Assembly: GCF_949628265.1 (NCBI RefSeq)
Contig: NC_088790.1
Coordinates: 12,280,545-12,344,544 of the forward strand
Reading direction: 5' to 3'
DNA from: Cloeon dipterum
Taxonomy: Eukaryota > Arthropoda > Insecta > Ephemeroptera > Baetidae
DNA: 64,000 nucleotides
In this document: positions 24,770 through 39,278 of the stretch, one piece after another
Layout of the letters: each line of letters opens with the position of its first letter
How positions within the stretch are numbered: position 1 is the first letter of the stretch
Notes under the pieces: model-generated
What the model was told of the DNA's origin: nothing
What the model saw: only the letters and a program-made list of their open reading frames with translations
Database searches by the model: none
Made by a program: the position numbers and the translations under genes

Positions 24770-27700
24770 TCGTGAATTCCGCTCGATTGACAAGCATATT
24801 GTTCTCGGGAAATAAACCGTTCTTGACCAGGTCGCGGTGGACAATCGTGCCTGCGAAATCACGACTTTGGAACTAAAACTTGTCATATGTGCGTGTCACT
24901 CGCATGCTGAGCATTTAATTAGAAATTTGTTTAGTCATTTATTGGATACAAAAAACGAGAATTACGCGTACTGTTGATTTGCGATCTTGGCTGAATCAGT
25001 TTGTTTTACAAAATAATAAACCTGCTTAAAATTTTTTGAATCATTATAAAAGAAGAAATGCCCACAGGGTATTTTATAAAATTTAAATTAATGCAAGTTT
25101 TTGTCGAGGGATCGTACAGGGAGGGCGTGTGGCGGGTTTGACAAGAGTTCATCTTTTGATTCTTTTTTTCTGCTGTGCTAAAAGCAATGAGTGCAATTGG
25201 TGTATGTTTTCAATGATCGCTGATTCAAAATTCTCTGCTGCTAATACTGGGAATGATTATATTTATTTGGAAGTAAATAACTGCTAATGAGATCTGTGGG
25301 GCCGAAACAGCTGCTGTGTACAGTATGAAACCAAGGGATTATATTTCATTCTAATGATTTTTCATGTTTTTAGCCTCCGTTTCTAGAAGTTTGCCTATTG
25401 GAGCGTCGTCATTCTAAAATAATTTTAATTAAATTCTTTCCCCAAGTGTTTTTTTTTCTTTTCTCAAAGTTAGTAACAAAAATAACATTTTGAATACATT
25501 AAACTTGTGAAATTAATCAGCAATGTATGCCCAGCTTTTTACTGTACATCGAGTTGCTTAAAAACACAAAGGGTTGAAAACGTGTTGTTTTTTTATATTT
25601 GAAATTTATAGGAAAGTCAGAAAGTGTCTTAACTTATTTGTTTTCATCACGACAGGTTTCACACATCCAATAATAAAACTAATGTGATAGCCTCTTGTCA
25701 AGACTTGGACCTGATCCTAGTAAGCAACATTTTATATTTTATGAACATAACCTGATGACGGTAAACCCGTGATGCTCTCTTAAGTGCAATGTAATTTTTA
25801 ACTGTAATAATTTCGTTGGTAAATAGAGGAAAAATATAATGAAAATTATTCCTAAAATGGTCCTTCATATTATTATGTATAAAATCAGTAACTTTCTTAA
25901 CTTTTTCCTTTACCGCATCTTTGATATTAAATCATTTTGTTATCGACATAAATAGTTATGATATAACACATGTAAAATTGATCTTCATATCTAAAATGTC
26001 TCGGGTAAGCGCGAATGTCTCATCCTCCTCATTAGTATTCACACACGCTAATGAAAGAGTGAGGCTGCGCGCGACGAACGGTACTAAAAATGTATCACAA
26101 TGCGGAGGCTAAAGGGAAGATTTGGTGCGTGTGTGGCAGTTGACGCGCGCGCACGCCGAGTGACCCGCTTCATCGGCGCCGCTGTTTGGCCAGCTTGTTA
26201 AAAGCCTCTTCTATCTTCTTTCCTCTCGGCTCTTGCGGTGTCAATTTTCTTGTTTTGGTCCAAACACACTCACAAACGTGGCGGCGGCCACCGGTTTTTT
26301 TGCCTCCGAACGGCAGACGCACATTCCGCGCTTTGCGTGCACATTCTTTGTTTCCTCTTTTGCACCACGTGTTGACCCTGATTTCCTCTCGAATTATGCG
26401 CCTTTTTGCAAGTTTCGATGCGAAAGAAACCCTTTCGAGACTTTTAGGCCTTTAAATTTAAAAATATGAAAATAAAGGAAAGGTTTAATTAAACGGAATA
26501 AAAATTTTCAGAAGTGAGTAAGGACATAATTTAATTGAATTTAATTTAATGAAGCGTTAAAAAATTACTGCGCAAATCCAAGAAATTATTGAAATTAAAT
26601 AATTATATAAATATGCTCAGAGCTCATTTTTCGAATATTTTGTCAGGATAGCTTGACTAAAAATATTTTTACAAAGTAAAAGATATATATGTGTGAAGGG
26701 TTTTGGTTTAATAAAAAATCATAGAATGAAATTCAAGCATTTGTCTAAAGCTTATGATCGTATAAGGTCAAAAACACAGTTAAAAATAGATTAAACATAT
26801 TTCACTGTTGTCGAAGATGGAAAGTGAAGGCTGTCGGAAAGTTGATGTCTTAAAAAACTCATAAAAGTCCTAGTCTTGTAGAGGAGCTGCACAGGAAAAT
26901 AAAAATACCTTTATAATATATGTAATATATGATTGCTTCTGGTTACTCGAAGCAGGAGGTGTGGTATATTCATTCAATAGTTAGTGTGGAATAACACAAC
27001 AATCAATTATGATGGATACGATACACAGTATAAACAAAATGTGCAGAAAATGGCAGCTTATTAAAATATTCTGTTCATTTGTTAATTGAATGTCTTAAAA
27101 ATACACTAGTTTGGCCATGTGTTTTGCTTATTTAAGATTCGTCTGGCCGCGATTTGCCCAACGGTGAGTCAATTTAAAAAAATATTTCATTAAGTCAGAT
27201 AACTGCTTTCTTCTAAATTACTCAGTATGTTAAATGCAATACAATAAATAAATAGATCAAGAAAAGAAGTAGATGAGGCAGATTCTCTTCTTGCAAGTTT
27301 AAAAAGAACATTTTTTGCAAGCACCCTGAACTTACTATGAAATTCAAAATATTTCTTGTATAGCTCATATGACACAGAGGCTTGCCTTGCAGGACTGAAT
27401 TACGAAAAAACGCTACTTGGCTTGCATGATTTTCTCATGCTGACCAATTTGAAGCAAATTAGGCGCGCAATTTTTGGCCAAGTGGCTGAGAAGCCGAAGA
27501 GGTGGAAAAATGTCAAGCGAGGTCATCCGCTCAACGAACTGTTCTCTTTCGATAATTATCCAGCGGCGCGGTGGCTCAATATTAGGCGAGATGCGTCGTC
27601 GGAACACGTGAGTGACGAGGGCGCGGCCGGTGAAGCCGCGAGGCAAGAGGAACGGCACTCGGATTCCACGCACTTTGGCCCACATTCGCCGCGCTCTCAT

Positions 27701-28163
27701 CCGATTGATCATCTCAATGCAATGTGCAGAGTCACAGGAATAAAAGTGAACGACTCTTACTTTCAATTATTTGCAACGCATAATAAATAATGCTTTCGGT
27801 TTCGGTTTAAAAAAGAAAAGAGTTGCGTGTACATTGTAAAAATTATCATTTCGTGTTTATTGCGGTAAGAGGGGTGAGAAGGGGTGTAAAAGATGAACAA
27901 CGGTAACGACCAGAGTGCGCACCAACAACGGCGCAGACTATTTCACAGAGTGATGCAATACAGAGAGATAGAAAAGGTGAGCATTTGGTTGAACACGTTC
28001 GTCGAATAATTTAAAACAATAAATTAACACTGACTGAGCTCGCGTAATTACATAAATAAAATAATTTAAGAGACAGTCGCGTGTGTGTTTCGCTCGAGCT
28101 TCAATAAATTAAACAAAAGGTTGACTCTCTCGCCAGGCGGCGCAGCCTTCGGCTCTTCGGGGC
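24770..28163. other. Intergenic, Osiris D to C
   Basis: AT-rich with GC-rich islands at about 26,000-26,440 and 27,470-27,740. The second island is open in a long frame on both strands (about 27,356-27,790), which I read as non-coding GC-rich DNA rather than a gene. The 3' UTR of D lies at the right end. Confidence 0.5.
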
Positions 28164-29186
28164 TCACTGCTGAGCGGCCGCAGGGGCCTGTCCGCCGTAG
28201 GCCAGCTTCTGGGCATCCTGCTGGGCGTCGATGTTGCGGCTCCAGCCGTTGGACGCGCTGAATCCGGAAGAGTAGCCGCCGGCGCCGGAGCTGGAGAAGG
28301 ACTGCACAGGGTGAGGCACAACCTCGATGGTCTTGGTCTTGGGGGCGAGGAATCCGCCGAATCCGCTGAACAGCTTAGTGCCACCAAGGGAGGCGGCGAT
28401 CAGAAGGGCCAGCTTGCCGATAGCCAGAGCCTTGATGGCCATGAAGGCGATCACTCCAAGGGCGACGGGCAGAACCAAGAACTTAAGTCCACCGCCGAGC
28501 AGCAGGGGCAGGAAGTGCTTCTTCAGCTTGAGACGGCCTGCAATTAAATTTTTATCCAGTTAATTATTTTACAAGATAAATTATTGTTTGGAAGAAATTA
28601 AATACCCGAAGGACATGCAAAAGATATTTTCATGTAAGAAATATCCCATTTTTCGTCCAGTTTGATTAAAATTTTTTCAAACGTACCGGTTTCCAGGGAG
28701 CGGGCGATGTCGGAGGCGGGCAGCTTGACCTCGAGCGAGTGGCTCTTGAGGAAGTTGATGGCGGAATCGAAGACAATGTCGAAGACACGTCCAGAACGCT
28801 CGCTGGCCTCAGCGGGCAGGGAGTTCTCGAGTTCGGCTTCGCTGAGAGCACGTCCATCACGCACACCCTCGACGTTCTGCTTGGTGATCACGACTCCGGG
28901 GGCGAGTTCCAGGTTAGCGGCGCGCTGAGCACGCTGAAGGGCGGCAGCGGCCTTCAAGCCAAGGCAGTTTATCGTCTCCTGGAGGGAGACACGCAAAAAT
29001 TAGCCCACTATCCTCTTATATAAGGGAAGAAAAACCTACCTCCTTGCCGAGACAGTCGTCGAAAACTCTGGACATGATTTTCCACTCGGAGGACTGCTCG
29101 GGCACAGCAGCGGCCTCGGCGAGGAAGGCGAAGGCGGCGGCGACCAGCAGGCCGCACACCAAGTGGTGGCTCTGGAACATCTGCAT
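28164..29186 (-). CDS. Osiris D (DUF1676 family), compact canonical member
   Basis: Exons are 29040-29186, 28687-28978 and 28164-28537 (813 nt, 270 aa), with phases 0 and 1. This is the most compact gene of the cluster, with introns of 61 and 149 bp. The signal peptide is about residues 1-27. The cysteine pair C45/C54 spans the first intron (DCLGKE|ETINC). DUF1676 features are clear: LELAPGVVITKQ, DGRALSEAELENSLPAEASE, and INFLKSHSLEVKLPASDIAR, a textbook LPxSD end. After G|RLKLKKHFLPLLLGG comes the hydrophobic block (ALGVIAFMAIKALAIGKLAL) with the AIKALxIGKxAL core shared with H, I and J. The tail has TKTIEVVPHPVQSFSSS and SRNIDAQQDAQKLAYGGQ, an exact AQKLAY signature. An alternative start is the second Met at 29180. 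Confidence 0.93.
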
Positions 29187-29250
29187 TTTCGTGGTTGCTC
29201 GGCTAGCGAGTGAGTGTGTGAGTTTGTTTGCCGGTCACCTGGCCACTTGC

Positions 29251-29258
29251 TTTTTATA
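29251..29258 (-). promoter_or_regulatory. TATA box of Osiris D
   Basis: The minus strand reads TATAAAAA about 65 bp before the ATG at 29186, in a GC-rich proximal promoter. Confidence 0.6.
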
Positions 29259-29259
29259 A

Positions 29260-32200
29260 GCCGACCAACCCTGCGAGCCCCCACCGCACCTGGGAGGGGC
29301 CGCCGGCCGAGGAGGGGGCCGCCCAGCAGCCGTCGCGCACGCACCGACTCACCGCGCGCGTAGTCTGGAGAAAGCCGGAACAAGACAAAAAATGCGGGGA
29401 GAGACGAATAACGCACCAACCCTTTTGCTCGGTGCAACCGCGCTGTGGGAAAATTTTGTTTACTCCTCCGATGAGGATGCACCGCCGTGATTTCTCTCCA
29501 GCGCACGCTAAACGGCCGAGCAAAGCAGGATTTTCCCTTTCTATTGATTCTTTCTTTCTTTTCAGTCTTTGCGTCCACGTGCGCCGCCGTCGTGGTTATT
29601 TCGTTATAATTGACAGTTCCGGCGCGCAGGAGATCTCGACGCGTGGGCCTTGACTGCTTTTTGTTTCCGTTTGGAAACTTTTACTTTTTCACTTTGACGC
29701 ACGCACGAAATTGATCACTTTTCAAATACAAAGACCTCATCCTTTGATTTTTTGATCAAATTGCGCTCTAAAAGACAAAGCACAATTATTTAATTTTTAC
29801 TAGCTGCTCGAGCATAAATGATTGTTAAATAAGCACTTAGCCAACGGCTTAAATAAAACCTAACATTTTAAGTCAAAAGGTACACAACGTGGTGCAAACG
29901 TTTGGATCATTCATTGATTCATATAAGAAGAAGAATATTTCTACTTGTTAATAATTACAATTTCAAAATTTGATATAATTTTATTTTTAAATAAAAAAAT
30001 GGCTTTACAATTGTTTTAGGATTGTTTTTTTTAAAAAGAATAGCAGTGATTGTATTTAATTTTTACAGTTAAACATTGTAGCAAAATTCAAATATTTGCG
30101 AACTTACTAAACATAACATTACAAAATCAACTGAAAACTTTCTAGTTTATTTAAACAATAACTATAAATACATATTCTTTTTCATATTAACATTATTTTC
30201 CATATCCCATATCTCTTTCAGTTTTTCGTGTCACAAGAAATTAAAAATGTCATCGATATGAAACTCAACATATTTTTCACCGCGGAGCTTCACTGGCCTC
30301 ATTGCTAACCATAAAACAAAGCAGTAAAATTTAATTCGCACCAATTTCATCGAGAGGACCCAGTTTCGGCGAATATTTGCATAAATCGCGCGCCAATAAT
30401 TATTGCTCATTGAATCGGTTGTTTATCAACTTTCGCCGCCGCCATCGTGTCGATTTGCATACAATTATCCGGATTCCCTGCCCAAGTTTCCGGCTGCTTC
30501 ACCTTTGTCTCGGTGCACTTTTGCCTTTTTCCGCCTAATGACTAATCACGAGTGTAAAGAATCGTTGACCTACAAGCCGAGAACAGTGTTGACAAGTGCA
30601 ATTAGACCTGGCCAACAAACGTGCTTGTGTGCGAATGCATGATAGTATTTAGTTTTGTCTTGATCCCTTTTCTCATTCCGAGCGATTTCTTTTCTTCGGG
30701 TTAATTAAAACGGCCACCATGCGTGAATTCAGCAGTTTCAAAAAGCGTTAAAAAATTTATTGCACACGCCTGGATGATTTGCACCTTAATTGGCCCAAAT
30801 TCACGTGTGCCTCTCATAAATACAGTTTTAACAATGCGTCCGTCCGACATCCGACCCTAGGTGCCTAGAAAGTGTTTCCATACATCTTGCTCAAAATTGG
30901 ATGCTCCAACCAAAGATTCAGGAACAGTATATCTTCTGTGTCACGTTCATAATAATTTGTGAATATAAAAGAGCGGACCACACCAAATTATATGTTACAT
31001 ATGTTAACAATAATGCAATTTCCCTATTGTGATTTTTTTATTAGAAGCTAAGAGATTTTTGAGCTAAAAAAAATTGCCTCCGACAATCAGGAGATGTTCA
31101 TATTTTTATGGAGCAAAAAGAAAACAAAGAATTTGGATTACTTTATTTTTTTCTGGGATATAGAATAATTGGTGATATAAATATTAAAAAAACATGGTAG
31201 ACTTTTTTCCAAACTATTTAAAAGTGGCTGTGATTGCAGTGAAGTATTTTTAAATCTAAAATATTCCTTTATGAAAATCTCTCTACATCATTATTTTTAG
31301 TGCAGATAATTTATTCAGGTTTTCAGAACCAGCTTTTAAAATGTCCTAGATAGGTCCTGAATTTTTGAATCTCCCGAGATGGTCCGCCTAAACAGACATG
31401 CTCAGCGCAAGAGACATCCTGTCACAGTGTCTACTTTTTAATTTAAAAGCAAAACTAATCTATGCCACTTGAATGTATTAAATGATCGTATCTGCATCCA
31501 GTTTATTAAATCTTCGCCCATATGATAAATTTTGTGATATTCCTGAAAATCAATTTTACGCTGCACTCCAAAAAATGACAGGTTTTTTGTTGCTATGTTA
31601 AAGGGAATTCAAATAAATAAATAATAACCATTTTTAATCCTTGTATAAAATATTTTTTACATTCTCTCATGAATTGGCTAAGGAGGAAGAAAACTCAGGA
31701 AACTGTATGTGTCCTGTCCAAATAAAACTCGATATTCGAGTCTACGACATATATATTCAAAAAATATATCATTTCATTTCAATACTGTTTTTATTTTAAA
31801 GTTTCCTATAAAATTGCAAGTCAAATGGTTACGTTAGTTTATGCTGTCTTTCAGGTTATTTAAAGTGATTAAATACATGTCATCATTAAGCGTACGATTG
31901 TACAGCCAATCAAGCAATTTATAGAATCTTACATAACCCCTTTATTTGCCTCTGAAATAATTCGCAAACAGATTGATAATGCTTGAAAATCAAAATTAAT
32001 TTTCACTCAGCTATTAGAAGACTATATCCTTAAACGAAAAAATTTTCTTGCTGAGATTAACATATTGACCGACACCCAATCTGCAACAATTCGAATTTCG
32101 CCATGGAAAAAGCATTAATCACATTGGTCCAGTGACACAGACGGGCGCGTGTGTGCCTTAAATGTTAAAAGGTGTTCTGATCGCTTTGCCGTTAGTCGAC

Positions 32201-35200
32201 CTTGCGCCGCCGCGCGCGCATTAATGAGATTATACAAACTTCTCATCTGCGGCTCGCTTGTGATGGGTAAATGGAAGGAAAAGATTACACGCATATCCTC
32301 AGTACGCCCCTCGACGCCGCGATCATCGCGGTTTCGGCCTCTTCCATTTATGTGACTTACGCCAGATGACACAAAAGAAAGAAAAACTGTAAAGAGTGAA
32401 GAAGGGTGCGCCTGGCTCTCGTGCCGATTTTCCTCCAACAAGCATGCGAAGAATGCAAACTTATGAGAGTTTAGTTTTTTATGATTCTCACTAACAATCA
32501 GTTCGCATTTCCTATCTCCGTGGATTGAGAGGTAGACGAAAAATTCCTTAAAAAGAACTAAATTTATTATATCATATTATATCGATGAAATCTTGAGGAT
32601 TTTTTTCCTTCAGGGCGCAGCTAAAGTTTTTGTCCATTTTCTGCAAAGGCTGCATACGAATAATTTTTATTGAGCTCAATAGTAAATTCAAAAAGTAATT
32701 CTCCTCCATAGAGGTTGTTTTAGAAATTTAACGTGCTCAGATCAATAATTTCTCTTTTCAATAAAGAAAAAACCCCAGCTTGTAATAAAGTGTCATGCGT
32801 GGTGACGAAGCAGAAAAAATTTCCGTATCTACATTAAGCAGAGCGAATAATTAAATCGTACAAGCGGCCTCAAAGGAGCCCAGACCTGTCAATCGCTATC
32901 ATTTCCTCCACTTTAAAAAGTCTTAAGATGAAACAAAATGCAGAGGAAAATTGAGTATCCTGTTTTGTTCCAAGGAAGAGGTTTTTTAACTAATACCCAA
33001 AAACTACGCATGGAAATAGTGATGGAATTTCACATACTTCCGTCATACCTAAACTTGAGTAGGTTTAAAAACTCCCAAATTATTTAAGCTTTTTGTTCTG
33101 TTTTAAAACTAATTTGTTAAATTTCCAATTCCATTTTATCAATTATCTTATTTCATTTTGGTTCCTTGATTTCTATCTCCACTTCTGAGCTTATTTCATT
33201 AAATTATATTTAATTTAACTCAATGGTTTCCCATCGCATATCAGCCAAAGAAACATACAATTATGACCGATTAAATTAAGCATAGAGGTCATGTTTTCCA
33301 TTAAAGCAAACCACAGAAATTGCTGCTGGGCGTCGTCGCGGATAAAAACGGATAATCCAGCGGCTGAAAATCGCATTGTTCTTTGTTTGTTTGTTTGGCT
33401 GACACGGATTTTCGACGAGTTGTTGCGAAACCATGCTTAACTGTACTCTCTTCAGGAAGAATATGTAATGCGCCTCTGCTCGCCGAGGTGACTAATGAAA
33501 CGGCGAAGAGGAAGAAAGTGACGTCAGCGCATGCACTTTCTTATACACATTACGTGTACTTGTCGGCCGGCCAGCAGCCGAGCTGAGCCGCGGCGTGTAA
33601 TTACTTTCACTGCACTGGCAAATCGCACGCCGCGCGCCATTCATTCACTCCTCAATTCACGCCAGCAGCTCCTTGATCTTGAACCTTGAGTCAGCAGAAA
33701 GAAGACCTTGCACTTCCAGCCAGACACTCACTCGCTCACTTTCCTTCTCTGCAAAATAACCGGCTTCAGTAACTTCAGTTATTTAAAGTAATGCTTTTTT
33801 GCGGAGCTCGATTTCGAGAGGTTGATCGAATTTTTTAACTTCTAATTATTCCTTTAAAAGTAAGGCAAGTAGAAATACTCTATTCTTACTTCAGAGCCAT
33901 TTTAATGCACCTTAGATTGCACGATTGTTACTAATTTTAAATAATAATTAACGGTAAAAATTACATTTGAAAATCAGACGAGCTGTTCTGACAGCTACAA
34001 TCCAAGTATTAAATTTAAAAAAATGGCCACAAATCATGCAATTCAGGCCTTGAGTATGTGGTATTCTATATATTCTTAAATAAATTTTTCTTTACTTGAA
34101 ATACTCTCTAAAAATAGGAATAAAAGAATCAAAATTTTCCTAGATTGGCATAAATTCCTGAGAAAATTAAGTTCAAATTATGCAAGTTAATTAAGTGGTG
34201 AGAACTCTCTCCTTATTGAAAATAAAATCACCGTTGAATAGATATCGCAACGAAAGGAAATAGGAATCTAAAGCTAAAAATTATCGACAAATTGTTAATT
34301 TTTTTTAAAAAAATGTATGGCAAATTCAGAAATTTAATCGTTGTTGGCCTTGAATCTATTATTCCACATGGTTGAGATATATCTCCTATTTTTGCAATGT
34401 ATCAGTCCACTTAAATTATGTCGAAATCAATCAATTATTTTTATGTTTTAAATATTTATGAGTCAATATTTGTGCAAAATTTGGAAGGTGCTAAATTATT
34501 TTCCTTCTTCCTCTGCCTCTTACGTACAAGTTGTATTGACTGCATCCTTTTATCAAGTAATATAATAAGCATGAATCATGTCAAATTAAGTAATTAAAAC
34601 CAACCTTGGAATCGCATGTAACTGTTTAAAACCGTTTAACGAGTTAATGTGCTGCGTCGACGTAATCAGCAATTAAACAATTTAAATTATTTTAACGCGT
34701 TAACATTGTGTCAAAAATATTTCTTTTTAAAAATTAGACCTTTTGGCATTTTCAAAACTCGTTTGCTTCTCAAATCATGATTCTAAAATATATCATGCTA
34801 AACAAAGTCTAACATTATTATTTCCTATTAGCTCAAAAATAATTTTAATATAAATTCATCACTTTTATATTGTATCGTTCGTCAAAAAACTTTTCAATTT
34901 CGATTCTATAAAAGAACGTGATTCCTACACATGTGCAAGCATTAATTCTTATCTTCCCACGTGAAGTATTTATGTATTACGTCATTTTGCGGTTCGGAAA
35001 CGCCATTCTCAGCCGCTGGTGCGAATATCGCCAACGTTTCACCGTTCGCGTCCTCGTGGTCCAAATTCCATCGACTCCTCCTAATTAACCGTGCCGGGGG
35101 CACGGCCCGTGGAGCTCCTTTTTCTCCAGAAACTCATTTTATGCACATCGCGTTGTTTCCCCGACCCGAGAGGTTGCGCTAAAGCAAACGGCAAGTCTCG

Positions 35201-38200
35201 AAATTGCTCGTGAATCATGGGAGTAAGTTGCACTTCTCTTATCTTGATTGTTTCATTGTCCGATTGTCTATGAATCTAACGGATGAAATGCGATATCATT
35301 TTGTATTTTACGACCGATAAAGATGAAATGCAAAGGCGCCCGCCTTAGATTTAATTTATTCTGCTATCCTTTTTTATAGCTTTGCTTGGCCCACATTTTG
35401 ACCTTTTCAAATATTTTACTGTCCCATCGTGTAAAAGGCTAAACTAAACTTAATCGGTTCAAACACAACAAAATCAAAAATCAAAATTTTATTTTTTACA
35501 CGCACATTCGTCAAATACATTTTTAATCCTGTGGGGGTGTAAATCGAGTTCAGTGGTCAAAATTTTTTTATTCATCTATTTTAATGTTTTGGGAAAGTTT
35601 TAAAAAATGCAAAAGATTTTGAAATCAAGTAACAGAAAAACTTATATCGTATTTCATATATAAACGATTTTATGTCATGATTCAAACTATGGACAATTTT
35701 AAACATCAAAATAAGATTTTAAATTTTTGCATTGGATTTTTTTCACAAAACTGTATCTCAACTGAGAACTGATTAAGTTTCCTTTTTACTTAGTTACCAA
35801 ATTTCACTTGCTGCTCTGGACATTTCTTTAAAAACTTATTTAAAGCTTTACATCGTTACATCTTTAAATGTGTGTCGTAATTTTAAAGGCCTCCTGATGT
35901 CCTGATGGTGGAATATTTCGTAAGCAAAACATTTTGTTTGAGTAGGTTGTTGAGAAAATACTGCTTGTGGGTTAAATATGTAATTTAGCGATCACCGACA
36001 GTAAAACACCAACAAAAGCATTTTCAAACTCCTAATTGTAAGTGCCAACAAAAGCTCACCGTAAGGGAGCCTTTAGTTCATATTGTAAACTAACTCCCAG
36101 TATCCAATTTTTTGTACTAAATCAGACTGATGTCTGGTGGAAACGAGAAATAAAAATATAGAACCGCTGGATAAGGTAATGTAGCCGCTCCTGAAATATT
36201 CTTCATTTGGCTTCTTGCCGTCACTTGCGATGTCGTCGGACGCTTTTACGAGTGCAAGTGCTCCGAGGAGACGAAGAAAGTTGAGGCAGAAGAGGCGCAA
36301 AAATGCGGACGGGAAGGAATCAAGCCGGACTAATTGGCTCTCGTTGGCCGCTAATTGAACGGCGACACACAATCTACGTGTCTTGATTGCCTCTCGGGCA
36401 CTCGCACTCGCATCTTCTGCCTCGCCGGACGAAAGCAGCCAGCCAGCCGCGTGCATATTTTTTGTGCGTAATCTGCGCGTTTCGCTATTTAGGTTACACA
36501 CACGCACGCACAGCATCTCTCGCCGGCAATAAGAAATGAGGAGAAAGTGAATCGCCGCAGCTTTTCTCAATGAAAAGCGCCAGACGCGATTTTGGCTGCT
36601 TCCTCCTCCTCTGCTCCCGTTTTGCTCTCGCCGTCGATGCCTTTTCACATTTTCTCAGTCAGTTCATCTGGCTGGCTGGATGGCTGATGTAAGTCGAGAC
36701 AGAGTGTCGAGATGAGAGAAATTAAAAGAAAAAGTTATTGGAGTTATTTCATTCTGTGAGTCCGAGGAAATTAATCTTATGTTGCAGAAAAGAGGGACAA
36801 AGAAATATTCAGGAGCAACACCCGGAAAATCCTTGTTGCTAATGTTTAAACCAACCACTAAGATTTCATAGGAGGTAGGACTGTCTCCCTACCTAAAATC
36901 TTTTTTTAAATCACAACAAAAAGTTTCACCAAAAAGTGTCATGAGTCATGAACCTTTGGATACATTTCGACCAGATCAAACACTTCCATGAAAATACGTA
37001 TGGTCAAAGCACTGCTGATTTTGAAGAAAATTGGTAAATTTTGAAATTTAATAGTTTCAAGGTCCTCTTTTAAAAGTTGAACATTATAAAAAAAAATTAT
37101 CAACTGCTAAAGGTAGTCAACAATTCAAATTATTTTCAATTGTTGCCCTATATCAATCTAAGGATAGATAAGCTTGTTCTCTCCTTTATCAATCCACATT
37201 AAAACGTGAAAGATTTTTTACCCACTAGCACAGATATTGCTTGTTAAAAATGGAATCAATCTGAAAGAAAAACCGAGTGCAAAGCCAACCTGTGGTTTTC
37301 ACAAATCGACGTTGACAAAAAACAGAACGTTTCTTTTTTTAGGTACTACAAAAATTTCATTATTAATAAAAAAAATACGATGAAAAATGTCGTTGATAAT
37401 AATTTTACATCTTCTAAGACTGGACAGCAGAAGGTAGAGGCAACCTTAGTTAAACTACAAAATAACCCTATGGATCTTAGGGATTTATGGTTCCTCATTT
37501 TTATTTCAAAATCCTGAAATATTATCTTACTGGCTTTACACAGCTAAATGTACAGTGCGAGAAAATTTGCTTCTCGACTGTTTACTTTCATAGCCACTCA
37601 TCTTGCATTAGATCCAAAAAGAATAGAGCCATTTAGGGATAATTTACATTGAAACTAATGCCATTGCGCGAAAAAATCATGGATATCGCCTCTGCTCAAT
37701 TTGTTACAGTTTTAATAATTGGAGTATCTTCTGAGAACATTTAATTGCGGCAAATTAGAATGGCCCAATTTCGGAGATTCCTATGTACTCGCCGTTAGCG
37801 CGAATAGGTTTTTTGGGGAAAATAGCCATTATAGAAGAGCAAGAGTCGCCAATGGAATTGAGCTTCGGAGTACGGATTAAGACACACGACGTCGAACGAT
37901 ACTGTTACATGTCAAATATTTGCTTGTGCCTCTTCTCGCGACAGCCTCAATCCTCTCTGTCGCTGCCCCACTCGCCTCTTATTGTTAAGGCAAATGGCAA
38001 ATAAACAGTTAACATAAAAAAACGCAATATGCTCTCGTGAGACTTATGACGTTTGATGATTTATAAATAAGATTTTATTTTAGAATGGCTGTTCCGATGG
38101 CAATAGGTAATCATGGAATGGAAAGTAAAAAAAAATAGTTAAACATTATAATTTCACACGCTTTCAAACAATAGCTGTTTCGTTTTTTGTGATCTAAAAA

Positions 38201-39278
38201 TTACTCTCATTGAATTTTGTTTTATAATTTTCATTGAGCTTTAATTTCTTCAAAGCAAACATAAATTTTAAAATGTGTTCCTTTGAACTAGCAAAATTGT
38301 AAAATTTTACAAATCATTACACGTTTTATTAAAACACCTTTTGTTATATAGGGCAAAAACTTTCAAAATTTCGAGATAGCTTTTATTTTCTGTACTTATC
38401 TTAATGACTTAGGTCTTATGGGGGTCTAAAAAAGAGAGATTAATCACAAGTTCACTTACTGTACAGCTCATTGTTTCAGCCTTACGGGCCTTCGATCAAC
38501 ACTACTTAATTTTCAAAACAAGTCAATGTCCATTGGAAATGTAAGTCACTAATTTTAATCTGTTTTTGCTAAATATTATTATAATTTCCCCCATTCTCAT
38601 TAACAGCTACATTTAGATTTTTTCAGTTTTCGAATAGTTTCCTGAATGTGCAGTTGCATTTATTTTTATTTGGATAAATATATTTTTTACTCTCTTAACG
38701 GCACCTGACGATTTTTGCTCACAACGGATTGTGTGTTTTACGATGTTTTGATTAGGCACGTTGTAAGCGTGTATGTCACTTCCTCAATATAAAAGTGGTA
38801 ATGTAGAGCGAATCAAGCAGCGACACACTCGTTTATTGAATTTCTTCCTTCTCGTTTCCTTTGTGCGCTCGGCAGCTCAATTCAATTAGTAGTGCGTGAA
38901 ACGAAAATTTCTCAGTCAATGGCACACGAGTCTCGCTTTTGTGATATACGCGCCTGAATGCACTTCGAGACAAGTGTAAACAACAATCAAAAGTGACGAA
39001 GACGCTGAATGGACAATGACTTGCTTTCTCCACCTTCACATGTGAATAATTAATAGAAGTTTGCATACCATTAATAAGCAGGAAAATGGTTTAAAGCACG
39101 TTTATTTAATTATGACTCACAACAAAGTCTGTCACAGGTTTGTACAGAGTGGAGAAGATGACGAGAATGAAAGTTTTGAGAAGGAAATGCAATAAATTAA
39201 TAAAGAATTCACTTGGATTTGGTTTGAGCACTTACAAATTTAAACAATAAATAAATAAATTAAATCATCTCTTGGTCC
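29260..39278. other. 10-kb gene desert between Osiris E and D
   Basis: The longest empty stretch of the cluster. AT-rich DNA is broken by GC-rich islands at about 29,260-29,640 (upstream of D), 30,360-30,620, 32,130-32,420, 33,310-33,690, 34,980-35,200 and 36,200-36,650. A 191-codon minus-strand frame (36,073-36,648) lies in the last of these. It has no recognised domain, splice support or signal peptide, so it is not called a gene. Confidence 0.5.

Noticed and set aside
27356-27790. Overlapping long frames on both strands (144 and 117 codons)
   Set aside because: Both strands are open over the same GC-rich island, which points to composition rather than coding. Neither product resembles a known family.
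36073-36648. A 191-codon minus-strand frame in the D-E desert
   Set aside because: It lies in a GC-rich island with open frames by composition. There is no domain, signal peptide, promoter or splice partner, and the sequence is basic and Ser-rich without pattern.
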